The notes under the pieces are model-generated. The model searched no databases and was not told the origin of the DNA. It saw only the letters and a list, made by a program, of their open reading frames with translations. Below, one piece after another: positions 23,001 through 33,854 of a DNA stretch of 64,000 nt. Position numbers and translations under genes: made by a program. How positions within the stretch are numbered: the stretch's first letter is position 1; the number at the start of each line of letters is the position of its first letter. Origin of the DNA: Hypoxylon rubiginosum (Eukaryota > Ascomycota > Sordariomycetes > Xylariales > Hypoxylaceae); the NCBI GenBank assembly GCA_902806565.1, contig CADCXA010000007.1, positions 124,001 through 188,000 of the forward strand, in the 5' to 3' direction.

Positions 23001-23926
23001 CCCCGCATTCCCAAGTTTCTCTGGGGCTAACTGGGCTTTTACCCCAGCTTTCACCAAATATACCCCAAGTCAACATGCCCACGGGCTTTGTACTAGCACG
23101 CTTGTTTCTTCCACCAGCCCGATATGCCTTCAGCAACTGACGGACTTTTGTATTTACACTGCGGGGAGCCAATAATCCTGCAGGAGCTCGTATCTTGGTG
23201 ACGTACCTACAATACAACGTGTCGGTATACCCTCGGCCGTGGCAAATTTGACTAGCATTTTACCAGGTACCTGGGGTAATACCCCACGGGGCTCTTTACA
23301 GGGACAAAGCCGGATCTCATTAATAATCTAAGACAGTCTAGCTAGCAGCTAGGATAGCCCTGCAAAAGTGTACACAGCAGTGATATTAAGAATGGTACCT
23401 ACATGTACACCGCTGACACAAGTTTAGGGGTATAAATCTGGTTCGTACCTGGTAGATAGTTTACGGCGAACCCCTGGAAGCCATCTCGGGGGTTGCTGTT
23501 ATACAGCCAGCGTACCTACCTGTTATGTAGCACTGGAAAAAAGCAACGCGCCGCCGACCACATCTGAGGGTGATACAGACCTAGATAGACAAAGAACTTG
23601 GTAAACGAAGTAGGCGACCAGTTCTCTTCCCCGTACGCTAATGAACGTGGAGTGAACAGCCCAAGGCCGCTCAACCATAAGCCAATCCCAAGCGAGACGG
23701 TGATATACGTCCGGGCCATTGGACATAGTAGCACACGCGCGCAGCAGGGGTGGTCGACGCCAAGTAACCCCGGCTTAACCCCTCGCTCACCTTTGTCTCC
23801 GCGCGAATCTCCTCTATAGCCAAGTCTAGGTTGCTAGTTCAATTTTATAAAAGAACCACGTCTTGTTCACATATCCCCCCCGTCCCATAGACTCAGTAAA
23901 ACTTACCCGACAGATCATCACAAATC
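20100..23926. other. 3.8-kb gene desert
   Basis: I can support no gene here. Minus-strand open stretches at 22298-22684 (128 codons, starts MNLQYYSDPRL) and 22771-23217 have no recognisable family or splice partners. Short direct and inverted pieces such as CCAGGTACCTGG near 23264 occur. It may be old decayed repeat DNA, but I cannot name an element. Confidence 0.45.
23846..23853 (+). promoter_or_regulatory. TATA box of the second Dal5-type transporter
   Basis: TATAAAAG lies 74 bases upstream of the ATG at 23927, a normal place for a TATA element with a short leader. Confidence 0.45.
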
Positions 23927-25887
23927 ATGGAACGCGACGAGGAAAAGGCAGAGCTCGACGTCGCGCAGGTCGAGCGACAAAAGACCCATCTCTCAGACGC
24001 CGTCGACGGAGACGTCGACGAGGAGGAGGGGAAGAAGATAATATGGCGGATCGACCGCCGCCTGGTCGTCCTGGTCGGCGGCTTGTACTGCGTCAGTCTG
24101 ATGGACCGGACCAATCTGTCTGCTGCCGCGGTGGCTGGAATGAACGAGGAGCTGAATCTTACGGGCAATCGTTATGTAAGACTCGCAACCTAGTCGAGTT
24201 CGCGTTTACTAACCGATGTATGACCGCAGTCTGTCATCACGCTTCTCTTCTTTGTCACTTATATGATTTTTCAGCCTCCCTCGACCGTCGTCATCCGCAA
24301 GGTCGGCCCGCGTATCTTTCTGTCGACCATCACGTTGGCATGGGGCGCGGTTATGATCGGGTTCGGCTTTACCCCGTCGTACCAAGTGCTCCTGGCTCTG
24401 CGGCTCGTCCTGGGCGCCTTCGAGGCCGGTTACTTCCCAGGTTGTGTATACTTGCTGTAAGTGTCAAACCAGAATTCTCCGGTTTGATTACTGACGACTC
24501 ATTTTCTAGGTCGACATGGTACACGCGATGTAAGACATATTATTGCTAGACCGTCTCATTCAAAACGGGAACACCAGACTAAACAATAAACAGATGAGGT
24601 CGGTCGGAGATACTCTGTCTTTTACCTTCTTGGCTGCGTTGCTTCTGCCTGCTCGTAAGTATATCTCCAAGTCTCACAACTGGTGACAGCTTACTAACCA
24701 ACCTGCGTCCTCTAGTGGTATCCTCGCATTCGGACTTATGCAGATGGACGGCCTCGCGGGCCTTAGCGGATGGAGATGGATATTCATCATAGAAGGTGAC
24801 TTATAATGGACATCTGTGATCGGATTGCGTCTCGGGTGCTAACAATCCCATCGCAGGCGTTATCACTTGCTGTCTCGCGTCGTTGGGCTACTGGCTCCTA
24901 GTTGACTTCCCAGACTCGACGCGTAAATCGTGGCGATTCTTGACCGAACGCGAGAGCGCGTGGATCGTTAGACGAGTCAACGCCGATCGAGGCGATGTTA
25001 CCGTTCCCAAGTTCAGCCTTATCTCGTTTTTGAAGGGAGGGTTAGATCTGAGAGTCTGGTAAGTTGTTCTGACGGAAGAAAAAAAGGCGGCACCACACAA
25101 GCAGCCCTCTAATATCCTTGACACTGCATGACTTAACTGACGCCGTATTAGGTCATATGGATTAATTGCTTTCTGCACTAATACACTCACCTACTCGTTA
25201 GCGTACTTCCTGCCGCTCATCCTTAACACCAACTTGGGTTTCTCTAAAGGCGCCTCGCTGTGCCTTGTCGCACCTCCTTACGCGTTTTCTGGTATCTATA
25301 TGTACTTGATCAGTTGTGTGGGAGATCGTTACCGCCTACGTGGCCCGATTCTGGTACTGAACATGGTCATCGCTCTTATCGGTCTACCTATTCTCGGATG
25401 GCACCCCAATAACGGTATCCGATATTTCGGCTCGTTCCTCGTCACGGCCGGTTCGACTACAAATATCCCGGTCTCCCTCGCGTACCAGGCCAATAACATA
25501 CGCGGGCAATGGAAACGCGCGTTCGCCAGTGCTTCGTGGGTTGGATTTGCCAGTCTTGGTGGCATTGCCGGCAGTCTGGTCTTCCGGTACACTTCCTTGC
25601 ACATATTTCACACGTTAACTTGCTGATGCTAACGGACTGCTAGATCCCAAGATGCTGCGACCGGATATCGACCAGGACTGTATGCCTGTATCGCCTGTTG
25701 CCTTTTGGCCATCCTTATTGTCTGCGTCTTAGATCTTACATTCTATTTCGACAACAAGAAGGCAGACAAGGGCGAGAAGGAACTAGAGACATCACACGTA
25801 AGATCATCCATTCGCTCGCAACCACAATCAGAACTAACATTTTAATGACAGGAGGAGTATCAACCTGACTTCCGGTACACCTATTGA
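23927..25887 (+). CDS. MFS transporter, Dal5/ACS type, 487 aa, nine exons
   Basis: Exons: 23927-24175, 24230-24456, 24510-24529, 24594-24654, 24716-24795, 24857-25058, 25152-25586, 25644-25797 and 25852-25887 (1464 coding bases). All donors are GT and every junction keeps frame. The protein has an acidic N-tail and 12 predicted membrane segments. Family signatures are VSLMDRTNLSAAA, GAFEAGYFPGCVYLLSTWY, GDRYRLRGP and AYQANNIRGQWKRAF. It is related to the intronless transporter at 2.4 kb, down to the terminal FRYTY. Substrate unknown. It points towards the O-methyltransferase 800 bases downstream, so export or uptake linked to that enzyme is possible but unproven. Confidence 0.88.
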
Positions 25888-26687
25888 GTTAGAGCGATAT
25901 AACAGTTTTTATATTTTGACACAGTACCTCATTGTCGGTAACCTTCGTCTTGATTGGGTCAGCAAGTTCCGGTACTTGAAGTCTTGTACTTAACGCGATG
26001 TCTAAAACGGGGCTTTGAACTGGGTATCAAGAACTCTCTTGGGTCCTAAGGTCCTTACTATCTTTCTTCTTCCAAAGAAGGAAATGCTGGTCTGTCTATG
26101 CTAAGGCTCGGAGTATCTAATCCAGATAGGGGCTTCCTTCCCAAGCGCTTTGATGCTCTAACGGCCTGCAGTATTGTGGGCCAATTCTCAATCAACCCCT
26201 TACATCCTGAAGTGACTTGTCCTGTTGTTTTGATCTAGGAAGTCCCAGTATATGCTCATCCGCCGTATGTCTCAGAGGCCACCGGCAATTTCCTAGCGTA
26301 TCGGGTTGTGTAAAATATCCAAAGTTGATCAATACGAGGTTGCGTCATGTCCTACCAGCAATATGGAGGATGACATACCTAGGCACCTATGACTCACGAA
26401 ATTACTGCAGAAAGTGACTGGTTAAGCCCGGAAATGCCGCTCAGGATGGCCCGTAGTAGGCGGCTCGGACTCGGCATATTGTTCCCGACTCGGGGATTTC
26501 CGCTCAAGGTGATGAAACCGGTCACGTCGTACTTGGATATGCCAGGTACTTAAAGGTCATACATTCCAATCTAAAAATATTATAGAACTTCAGATCGTAA
26601 CAGATATAACTCTTCTCGTTGTTTTAGAACCTACAACTTCCAAATTTTCGAACTCCATATCAGATATCCGACCACGTAACCATCAGA
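25888..26687. other. Intergenic region
   Basis: No gene seen; this is the 3' end of the transporter and the promoter of the methyltransferase. Confidence 0.5.
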
Positions 26688-28349
26688 ATGGCGCCCCTAA
26701 GATCCGTTTCAGAGCTTGCATCGATCATCGAACATCATACACAGGCTGTAGAAGAGGGACTGAAAGGGACTCCCGAATCTGAGTTCTCTCTTGCCTTTGG
26801 AGCACCGCTGCAGATCCAAGTCCCCCCTTCTCTCGAAGCCACCCGTGGTGAGCTCCTCGAGACGATCGACGAACTCCGTGCCCGCTTGCTAGGCCCACTA
26901 GGTTACCTTATGGCCACGGTGCTGCCAACCGTATGTGCACGAAATCCTTTGCGTTCCGGTAGAAAACTAGAGTTTACTGACTTACTGTGACCTAAGCCTG
27001 TCTTGACGGGAGTACTACACGTTCTACATGCGTTTGACATTGCGTCGCACGTTCCACTCGGACCCAATGCGGAAATCTCGTACGAGGAACTCGGAGAGCG
27101 CTGCGGGCTCCCAGAAGACGACACGCGCCAGATACTCCAAGCCGCCATCGCGTTTCGCATCTTCGCGGAAGTGACCCCAGACGTGTCCGTCAGGCACAAC
27201 GCCGCATCTTCCAACTTTGCCGTTCCCGCGATGAAAGACATGCTGGGCCTCTTCGTCGACGAGCAGTGCGGCGGCGCCTGCAAGCTCGTCGAGAGCTTGC
27301 AGCGGTTTCCGGGCAGCGGGGAGCCGGGGCACGCCGCCCACGTCTTGGCTTTCAGGGAGGCGAAGGCCATTAAAGAAGGCAAAGTCGTCGACCGAAACAT
27401 CGCCGACCCGAGCAAAGGTTTATTCGACTACATGGCCGACGACGAAGAACGAGTTGCCCGCTTCCGGTCAGCGATGGGTGTGTCGACCAAGTCACTAGCC
27501 TACAGGGCGTCATACTTCATCGATAACCTTCCGTGGGCTGATCAAAATCAGTGTCCAGGGACTGTTGCTGACATTGGCGGAGCCGGCGGCGAGATATGCC
27601 AAGCGAGTAAGAGACCCTCCTTTCTTATCCTCTACCGTGCCACTTGCTCTTGACAATAGTAGATGACTTGGTGGAATAGCCAAGCATCAGGGTGGATGTG
27701 AACACGAGATCCTGTTCGGAGCGGATTTCTCAGGTCATCGCTGACTTCCAAATGCATAGTCCTTCGAGCCTATCCCAACGTTAAGAAGGCTTATGTATTA
27801 GACCTTCCGGAGGTCGTAGCGGGTGCCAAGGCCCCTGAAGATCTCGAGGGCAGGATAGAGTACGAGAGTTACAACTTCCTTGCGGAGAAGGTGACGCGTG
27901 AGGCGGACGTCTATGTGTTCCGTCACATCTTCCACGACTGGAGCGACCAGTACGCGGCCAAGATCCTGAAGAATCTGGTGCCGGCCCTCAAGAAGGGGAG
28001 TAAGATATGGATCTCAGAGTTGGTCCTCTCCGACTTGAGTGACAGGAACCACACAAAGGATCAGATGCAAAGGCAAGTCAATGATGATTTCCTCATTTTA
28101 CCCTATCACTCAGCTGCCTTGCTCGCAAGCTAGCGAGCGGTATGAAGGCCTAGGTAGGTACCTACAGAATGCTAACTCGGCATTAGGGGCGCCGATATGC
28201 TGATGAAGTTCGGGCACAACGCCAAAGAGCGGAGCAAGCGTGGCTGGGAAACTCTGCTAGCAGCGGCCGATGAGAGACTTCGTATCGCGAGCATCACGAG
28301 GCCTGACGGTGCTCACGACTCTGTGATTGAGATTGTTTTTGATGCCTAG
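26688..28349 (+). CDS. SAM-dependent O-methyltransferase, 442 aa
   Basis: Four exons: 26688-26930, 26997-27606, 27760-28072 and 28187-28349 (1329 coding bases). The N-terminal half is the winged-helix dimerisation domain of plant/fungal COMT-like enzymes (VLHVLHAFDIASHVPLG, LGERCGL). The C-terminal half binds SAM: VADIGGAGGE around Asp273, YVLDLPEV, and FRHIFHDW with the probable catalytic His near 343. Relatives methylate phenols in polyketide pathways, for example the sterigmatocystin/aflatoxin O-methyltransferases. Intron 2 is long (153 bases). Intron 3 starts with GCAAGT, a GC-AG intron. Exon 2 uses an AAG acceptor. A typical tailoring enzyme, but no polyketide synthase is in the window. 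Confidence 0.88.
28149..28166. repeat. CCTAGGTAGGTACCTAC palindromic motif inside an intron
   Basis: A copy of the dispersed TACCTAGGTA-type motif lies in the third intron of the O-methyltransferase. Confidence 0.6.
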
Positions 28350-28676
28350 GTGTACGAAATATTGATGGATTGGCTGTATCGTATGTACAGCGAGCGAGAC
28401 TTCACTGTTGGATGATATACTCTACTCACATGTAAACTAACTCATTGGACAATGAGACTTAACTCTCCCATTCCCAAGAAATCGAATCAAAATACCGAAT
28501 CAACTGGTGTTAATATTTCGTAAAATTGAAAAGTGAAGTTTTGATGATGTTACTGAAACGAAGGTACCTAAGTACATAACAGTTGAAATACCTGAATACC
28601 TGCACCTGCCCCACCCACCAGCATCTCTTATCGATAAAGAAGAATTAAGCTTGTCACATCCCACGTAAAAGTCAAA
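28350..28676. other. Short intergenic region
   Basis: No gene; presumed promoter of PUS1. Confidence 0.5.
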
Positions 28677-30826
28677 ATGTCGGTTTCTCTTCCACTTCGT
28701 AAACTTGACGATGCGAATTCCCCAACGCATTTCAAGATGGCCGACCGAGAAGATATGCCGACTCCTTCAGAACCCAGTGGTACCACATCAAAGCTCTCCT
28801 CTGGTGTGGCGCCAGCTTCGACAGCTTCGACCACTTCAGACGCTACGGGACCAAACCGCCGCGATCACGATCGAAGCAAGTGGACCGAATCCCGCAAAAC
28901 CAATGCCAACGGCCGCCGAAAAGGTCAGGAATCCAGGCGCGGAGATGACCGGTAAGCGCTCAAACCTGCTAGTTGGTGCCGGGAACCTAAACCAATACCC
29001 GCTAACCAAAGATGCCAGTCGCGGACCCAGGGATAAGCGCGAGCGCAACGAGAAGGGATGGCAAGAACGAAAGCGCAGGAAGATAGACGAGGAGGGAAAG
29101 TCCGTAGGAACCAGCGAGCCTAGCTACATGAGCATCCAGTTCCCCGAGGCTGAGATCGCCGCCGAAGAGCGCAGACCGAAGCGCAAGGTCGCCGTCATGA
29201 TCGGCTATGCTGGCACGGGATATCACGGCCTCCAAATTAACCACAAGGAGAAGACAATCGAAGGCGACATATTCGCTGCACTAGTTGCCGCCAATGCTAT
29301 TTCGAAAGCCAACGCCGACGACCCGCGAAAGTCGAGCTTCGTACGATGCGCGAGGACGGACAAGGGAGTCCACGCTGCCGGAAACATGATCTCCCTAAAG
29401 TTGATCATCGAAGATCCCGACGTGGTGAAGAAGATCAACGAGAACCTCCCGCCTCAGATCCGGGTATGGGGCATCCAACGAACCAACAATGCCTTCAGCT
29501 GCTACCAAGCCTGCGACTCGAGATGGTACGAATACCTGATGCCTAGCTACTGCCTGCTGCCTCCCCACCCCGAGAGTTATCTGGGAAAGAAGGTCCTGGA
29601 GTCAATCAAGGAACAGGGTGTGGAGGAGGAGTATGCGACGCGATTGAACGAAGTGAAAGACTATTGGGACGACGTCCAGAAGAACGACATTCAACCCATC
29701 TTAGACAGCTTGGCTCCTGATGTGCGGGAGACTGTCATACGGCGCATGCATGTAGCTGATAGGGTATCCAGTCGTACCGCTTCTGCAGCGGATGCGACAG
29801 ATCCCAAGTCTTCAGATGAGCAACTTCCTGCTGATACTTCTGAAGCTAAGGAAAGTAAAAGGGCGGTCGAACAAACAGTCGAGAGCAAGCCAGAAACTAA
29901 ACCAACCGGCGCGACTGATCCGATGGAGATCGACCCAAAGGATGAATCAGCTATTGAGGCGGAAGTTGTGTCAGCTATTGCGGAAGAAGCCGGTGAGCAA
30001 GAGGTAGCGAAGCCCAAGGAAGTACATCCCGTGGACCAGGCCCTCAGGCAGATCAAAGCTGCCTACGTAGCTGCCAAGCGACGTTATCGAGTGACACCAG
30101 AGCGGCTATCGCAGCTCCAGCAAGCGCTCGATCAATACGTCGGCACCAAAAACTACCACAACTACACGATCCAGAAGTCCCACTCGGACCCTTCGGCCAG
30201 GCGGACCATCCGGTCCTTCGTGGCGAACCCGGAGCCCGTCCAGATCAACGACACGCAGTGGCTGTCCCTCCGGGTGCACGGGCAGTCCTTCATGATGCAC
30301 CAGATCCGCAAGATGGTCGGCATGGCCGTGCTCGTCGCCCGCTGCGGCACGCCCTTCTCCCGCATCGGAGAGAGCTACGGCAGCGCCCGCATCAGCATCC
30401 CCAAGGCGCCGAGCCTCGGCCTGCTGCTCGAGCGGCCCGTCTTCGAGAACTACAACCGGCGCGCCGTCGACCAGTTCAAGCTCGACGAGCTCGACTACGG
30501 CCGGTACGAGAAGGAGATGCGCGAGTTCAAGGACGAGCAGATCTACCGCCGCATCTTCGAGCTCGAGGAGAAGGAGAATTCGTAAGTTGTATCCCATAGT
30601 TTCAGACAAGAGGTTATAAACATTGCTTTGCTGACTACTTCCCAGTTTCCACACGTTCTTCCACCAGATCGACAACTACAAGTCGGCCTACTTCCTATGG
30701 GTTACGGCCGGGGGCTTGGGCGCGGCGGAGACGAGGGACGGGCCCCAGGAGCCCGTGCCCGAGGAGCTGAAGGAGGAGCTGGGTGAGGAGGATGGGGACG
30801 AGGATCCAGAGAATGGCGAGGGTTGA
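28677..30826 (+). CDS. PUS1: tRNA pseudouridine synthase 1 (TruA family), 672 aa
   Basis: Exons 28677-28951, 29019-30581 and 30646-30826 (2019 coding bases). The enzyme isomerises uridines in tRNA and other RNAs to pseudouridine, mainly in the nucleus. The TruA fold begins at VAVMIGYAGTGYHGLQ; the catalytic Asp is in RCARTDKGVHA (about residue 206). Further signatures are WGIQRTNNAFSCYQACDSRWYEYLMP, KNYHNYT and FMMHQIRKMVGMAVLV. An insert of ~190 residues, rich in Glu, Ala and Pro, separates the two catalytic half-domains; fungal Pus1 proteins often carry one. The N-terminal ~110 residues are low complexity and basic. The start could also be the ATG at 28737. Confidence 0.9.
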
Positions 30827-31351
30827 ATTCAATACTTTCCTACCTAAGTACATACCTAGGTAGTTAGCATCAGGCGTGTGCGTTGCAAAAATAGGACGAG
30901 CCATGGGAACGACTTTAGCTTGTAGCTCACGTATACTAGCACGGGTAAAGCATAGCATCATCAAAAATATTAAGACAGAAACCGATTTGTATTACCGAAA
31001 CGAAAAGCCTGTGAATTTTCCTTATGCATGCGATATCCCTAATTCGTCCATCCATCCAGACCACCGCCGAGGAAAAGGGTATCAACGTTGAATATGCGCA
31101 ATCGTACTCGGAAGTAATAGAGAGGCCTATGAAGAAAGAAGAATCCGCCAACTCCGACTATTTAATGGTGTTATGAGAAGGGTTCCGGAATAATTTATCC
31201 ACCGACTCGTCGTTAACCTTTTCGTAAGAAATGACACAGAAAGCTGGCTTAGAAAAGCCCATCCTTTCGCCAGCAGTTCTATGTACTTCTCGAGGCTAGC
31301 AGCAGCAGCATATTCGGCAGCGATCCGAGCTTTGGTGAAGAAGAAGCCATC
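30827..31351. other. Intergenic region between convergent genes
   Basis: No gene seen. A TACCTAAGTACATACCTAGG-like motif lies at 30841-30864, just after the PUS1 stop. Confidence 0.5.
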
Positions 31352-32377
31352 CTAGACGGTGTTGTTGTTATTATGGTCGACGGAGGCGGAAGTGGAGGCG
31401 GCGGCGTGCTTGGCGATGGACTCGTCGCGCATGGCGCGGACGCGGTCGGACAGCTGCGCGACGGTCTGGGCCTGGCGGTCCATGGCGGCCTGGCGGGCGG
31501 CATCCTCGCCGGGCTGCTGCAGCGGGCCGCGGATCCAGAGCGCCTTGATCTCGCGGTTGATGGCGAGGAGGGCCTCGATCTCGGCGATCTTTTGGTTGCG
31601 GGAAGATGTTAGTAAGTAAAGGGACTCCCGGGGGAGGAGGGGGGTTTCTTTTTGGCAGGAAGAGTTGGTTGAGCGGGAAAATGGGGATGGGTGGAGACGG
31701 GAGGGTGTGGACGGATATGTGGATCGACATGGGTGATAATGGAAGAAATGTGTTATGAGAAAGGGGTTTGACGGGATAGGGTATTGGAATTTCATACAGG
31801 AATACGGGTGAAACGAAAAAGAAATCGGCGCGATGTATGGAGGGAATGTTTGCAGTGTACGTACCAAGCCAGCGCACTCGGTCTCCATCATCATACGGTT
31901 GATGGATGCGTGCTCGATGATATTGCCCGTCTGGGGCAGAGCTTCGGTCGCGGCCATGACCATGTTGCTAAATCGCTTCAGGATCTGTGCGATAGCGCGG
32001 TTGTGCCGGTCTAGCAACGCCAGATGGTCAGCAAGGCGCATAATAGATCTGATCTTGCAGAAGTGGTGATGAGGTGAGGCAAGGCTGGACGCGGGCAAAG
32101 ACTGGTCGTCGCTCAGCTGGACGGTCATAGATGTCATGGCCATCTTGGCGAGGAGCTGGTGGTATGTAGATTCGAGAGAAACAATCTTCTTGTTCGCCTT
32201 GTTGAAGTATTTCTCAAATTTCGGAGCAACGCGTTTACTCCGCTTCGCAGATATCGTGCCAGAGTGGTTATGAAGCTGTTGCAGGGCTTCATCTGCGAGG
32301 GACTCGCACTGGTCCTGGACGCTGAGATATGTAGGCAGAACACCCCAGGGGTCTTCGGGGAGGTCGAGAGATGCCAT
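31352..32377 (-). CDS. Conserved-looking helical protein of unknown function, 249 aa
   Basis: Exon 1 (32377-31865) starts MASLDLPEDPWGVLPTYL and exon 2 (31588-31352) ends in a His/Asn tail. They join in phase 0 across a 276-base intron (GTACGT donor, CAAAAG acceptor), giving ECAGL|IAEIEALL. The protein is predicted to be mostly alpha-helical, with heptad-like Leu/Ile spacing (LADHLALLDRHNRAIAQILKRF; AEIEALLAINREIKALWI), so a coiled-coil subunit of a complex is likely. No signal peptide or membrane segment. I do not recognise the family. The intron is long for this window and carries a strong pyrimidine tract. Confidence 0.6.
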   Translation of the reverse strand: MASLDLPEDPWGVLPTYLSVQDQCESLADEALQQLHNHSGTISAKRSKRVAPKFEKYFNKANKKIVSLESTYHQLLAKMAMTSMTVQLSDDQSLPASSLASPHHHFCKIRSIMRLADHLALLDRHNRAIAQILKRFSNMVMAATEALPQTGNIIEHASINRMMMETECAGLVRTLQTFPPYIAPISFSFHPYSCMKFQYPIPSNPFLITHFFHYHPCRSTYPSTPSRLHPSPFSRSTNSSCQKETPLLPRESLYLLTSSRNQKIAEIEALLAINREIKALWIRGPLQQPGEDAARQAAMDRQAQTVAQLSDRVRAMRDESIAKHAAASTSASVDHNNNNTV

Positions 32378-32482
32378 TGTTGTGGGGGTTTGGCGGAATA
32401 TGTAGAGGTTGTCGATGTAGATGGAGAAGAGCAAGAGAATCGAAATGGGAGGACAGAGGCCTGTCTCAAATGCTATTTTGCA

Positions 32483-32568
32483 AAGCAGCAGAGCACCCGC
32501 CTCGTTTGCAGAGTAGCAGAGCGAGTACCCGCCTCGTTTGCACAGTACCAGGGCGAGCACCCGCCTTG
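32483..32568. repeat. Degenerate ~40-bp tandem repeat
   Basis: Three imperfect copies of a unit containing CACCCGCCTCGTTTGCA and a CAGAG/CAGGG spacer. Confidence 0.7.
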
Positions 32569-32650
32569 TAAGGCAACTGTAGCTTCCTCGAATAATCAGG
32601 AGACCCGTATTTCCACATCACGACAGGACCATTTGCCGCGATCTGATCCT

Positions 32651-32734
32651 CGCATCGACATGGGCGACCCTCGCCGCGACGTGGGTCACCCTCGCCGCGA
32701 CATGGGCGTCCCTCGCATCGACATGAGCGACAGC
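32651..32734. repeat. 21-bp minisatellite
   Basis: Four head-to-tail copies of about CTCGCMKCGACATGGGCGACC, with substitutions. The period is a multiple of three, so the plus frame reads as a repeating PRIDMGD/PRRDVGH heptapeptide. Confidence 0.85.
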
Positions 32735-32946
32735 AACCTCTGTCACAGGGGATCTCCCATTGCCTTCCATCAACCACCCCACCCGCGCGAGTCCAGAGCC
32801 AGCAGAGCGTCCACGAAGCCATGAAGATGAGGATGCGGAGACGTGAACATGTGTTAGAATGTAACCTTACCTAAGATGCTAGAACTGTTATTCCGATTCA
32901 TTTTGACTTCTTTATTCCGTCGAATTCGTTGGGTTACCGATTAAAA

Positions 32947-33030
32947 TGGTGTTTATTTGTGGTGGTGTTTATTTATAGTGGTGTTTATGATGGTGTTTAT
33001 GTATGGTGTTTATGGTGTTTTTTATGATAG
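32947..33030. repeat. TGGTGTTTAT tandem repeat
   Basis: Seven or so degenerate copies of TGGTGTTTAT with variable spacers of 0-8 bases. Confidence 0.8.
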
Positions 33031-33854
33031 TGTGTATCTTCAGCTGGGCGCTTCCGATATGAGTAATTTTTGCCGTCTAGTGTGATAGGCATATGAGCGT
33101 CTGAACGTCTATGTTCGGTCAGACGTTAGGGAATGTTGTGCGTTTAAGAAACGTCTATTCACAGCACATGCCTGTACCTAAGGCAACTTAAAGGCTCGGG
33201 CCGTTACGCGGCCCCACTAATCGGCGTTACCTAGGTAGGCGTGAAGTTGGCGGGGTCACGTGCCCTAATCTTTTCACAAACTCGTGCATTAGGGCTTACG
33301 TAATGATGTAGAGCACATAGCGGAATTTATTTAGGTACTTCATTTTACGTCGACAACATCCATTAGATTGGTATTGCATATTTTGAAATATCGTATTCTA
33401 GTTGGAGTGGGTTGTCTAAAATATTTTAAAATTAGTAGTTTCAACTAGCTGTATTTAAAATAAAATAAAAAATAAAAAGGGGCTCGAAGAATCCTAATGA
33501 CAACTTTCCAGTTGATGAAACCATGAGAACGAAATCTACGCAAAACTTAGGCGAAAATCTAATCAGCCCTCGCCAGAAAGGTTATATTAGCATCATGTGT
33601 AGCGTAGTACGGGTGAGGCTACGTAATGGAATCGTAGACAAGCTATACTGGCAATCGAAGTCGAGCAACTGTAGATTCCCCAAGTCATACAAAGCCAGGG
33701 CGCATCTCATTGCTTCGGTCCCTTTCCCTTGCCCATTCCTCCTGCCAGGTAGGTACCTAAGTTAATACGACTACACTTTAATAGTCTGTAAGGCGAGGCC
33801 TCCAAGAAAATAGCAATTTCTACCGCTAACACTGGTAGTGAATCACAGCTAGAT

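Larger units (their letters stand above)
32378..33854. other. Repeat-rich intergenic region
   Basis: No gene I can support. A plus-strand open frame crosses 32159-32824 antisense to the helical protein gene, but its C-terminal part only translates the 21-bp minisatellite. Three separate tandem repeats occur here. Confidence 0.5.

Noticed and set aside
22771..23217. 148-codon minus frame
   Set aside because: Composition is not protein-like and nothing resembles a family.
20100..23926. Retrotransposon relic
   Set aside because: I looked for long terminal repeats, reverse transcriptase or integrase motifs and target-site duplications and found none I could point to.
31371..31877. 168-codon minus frame over the intron and second exon of the helical protein gene
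   Set aside because: Pro/Ser/Arg-rich reading in the wrong phase, explained by the long intron.
32651..32734. CRISPR-like array
   Set aside because: Tandem units without unique spacers, in a eukaryotic genome; it is a minisatellite.
32159..32824. 221-codon plus frame antisense to the helical protein gene
   Set aside because: Its C-terminal half is translated minisatellite and the first half is antisense to a supported exon.
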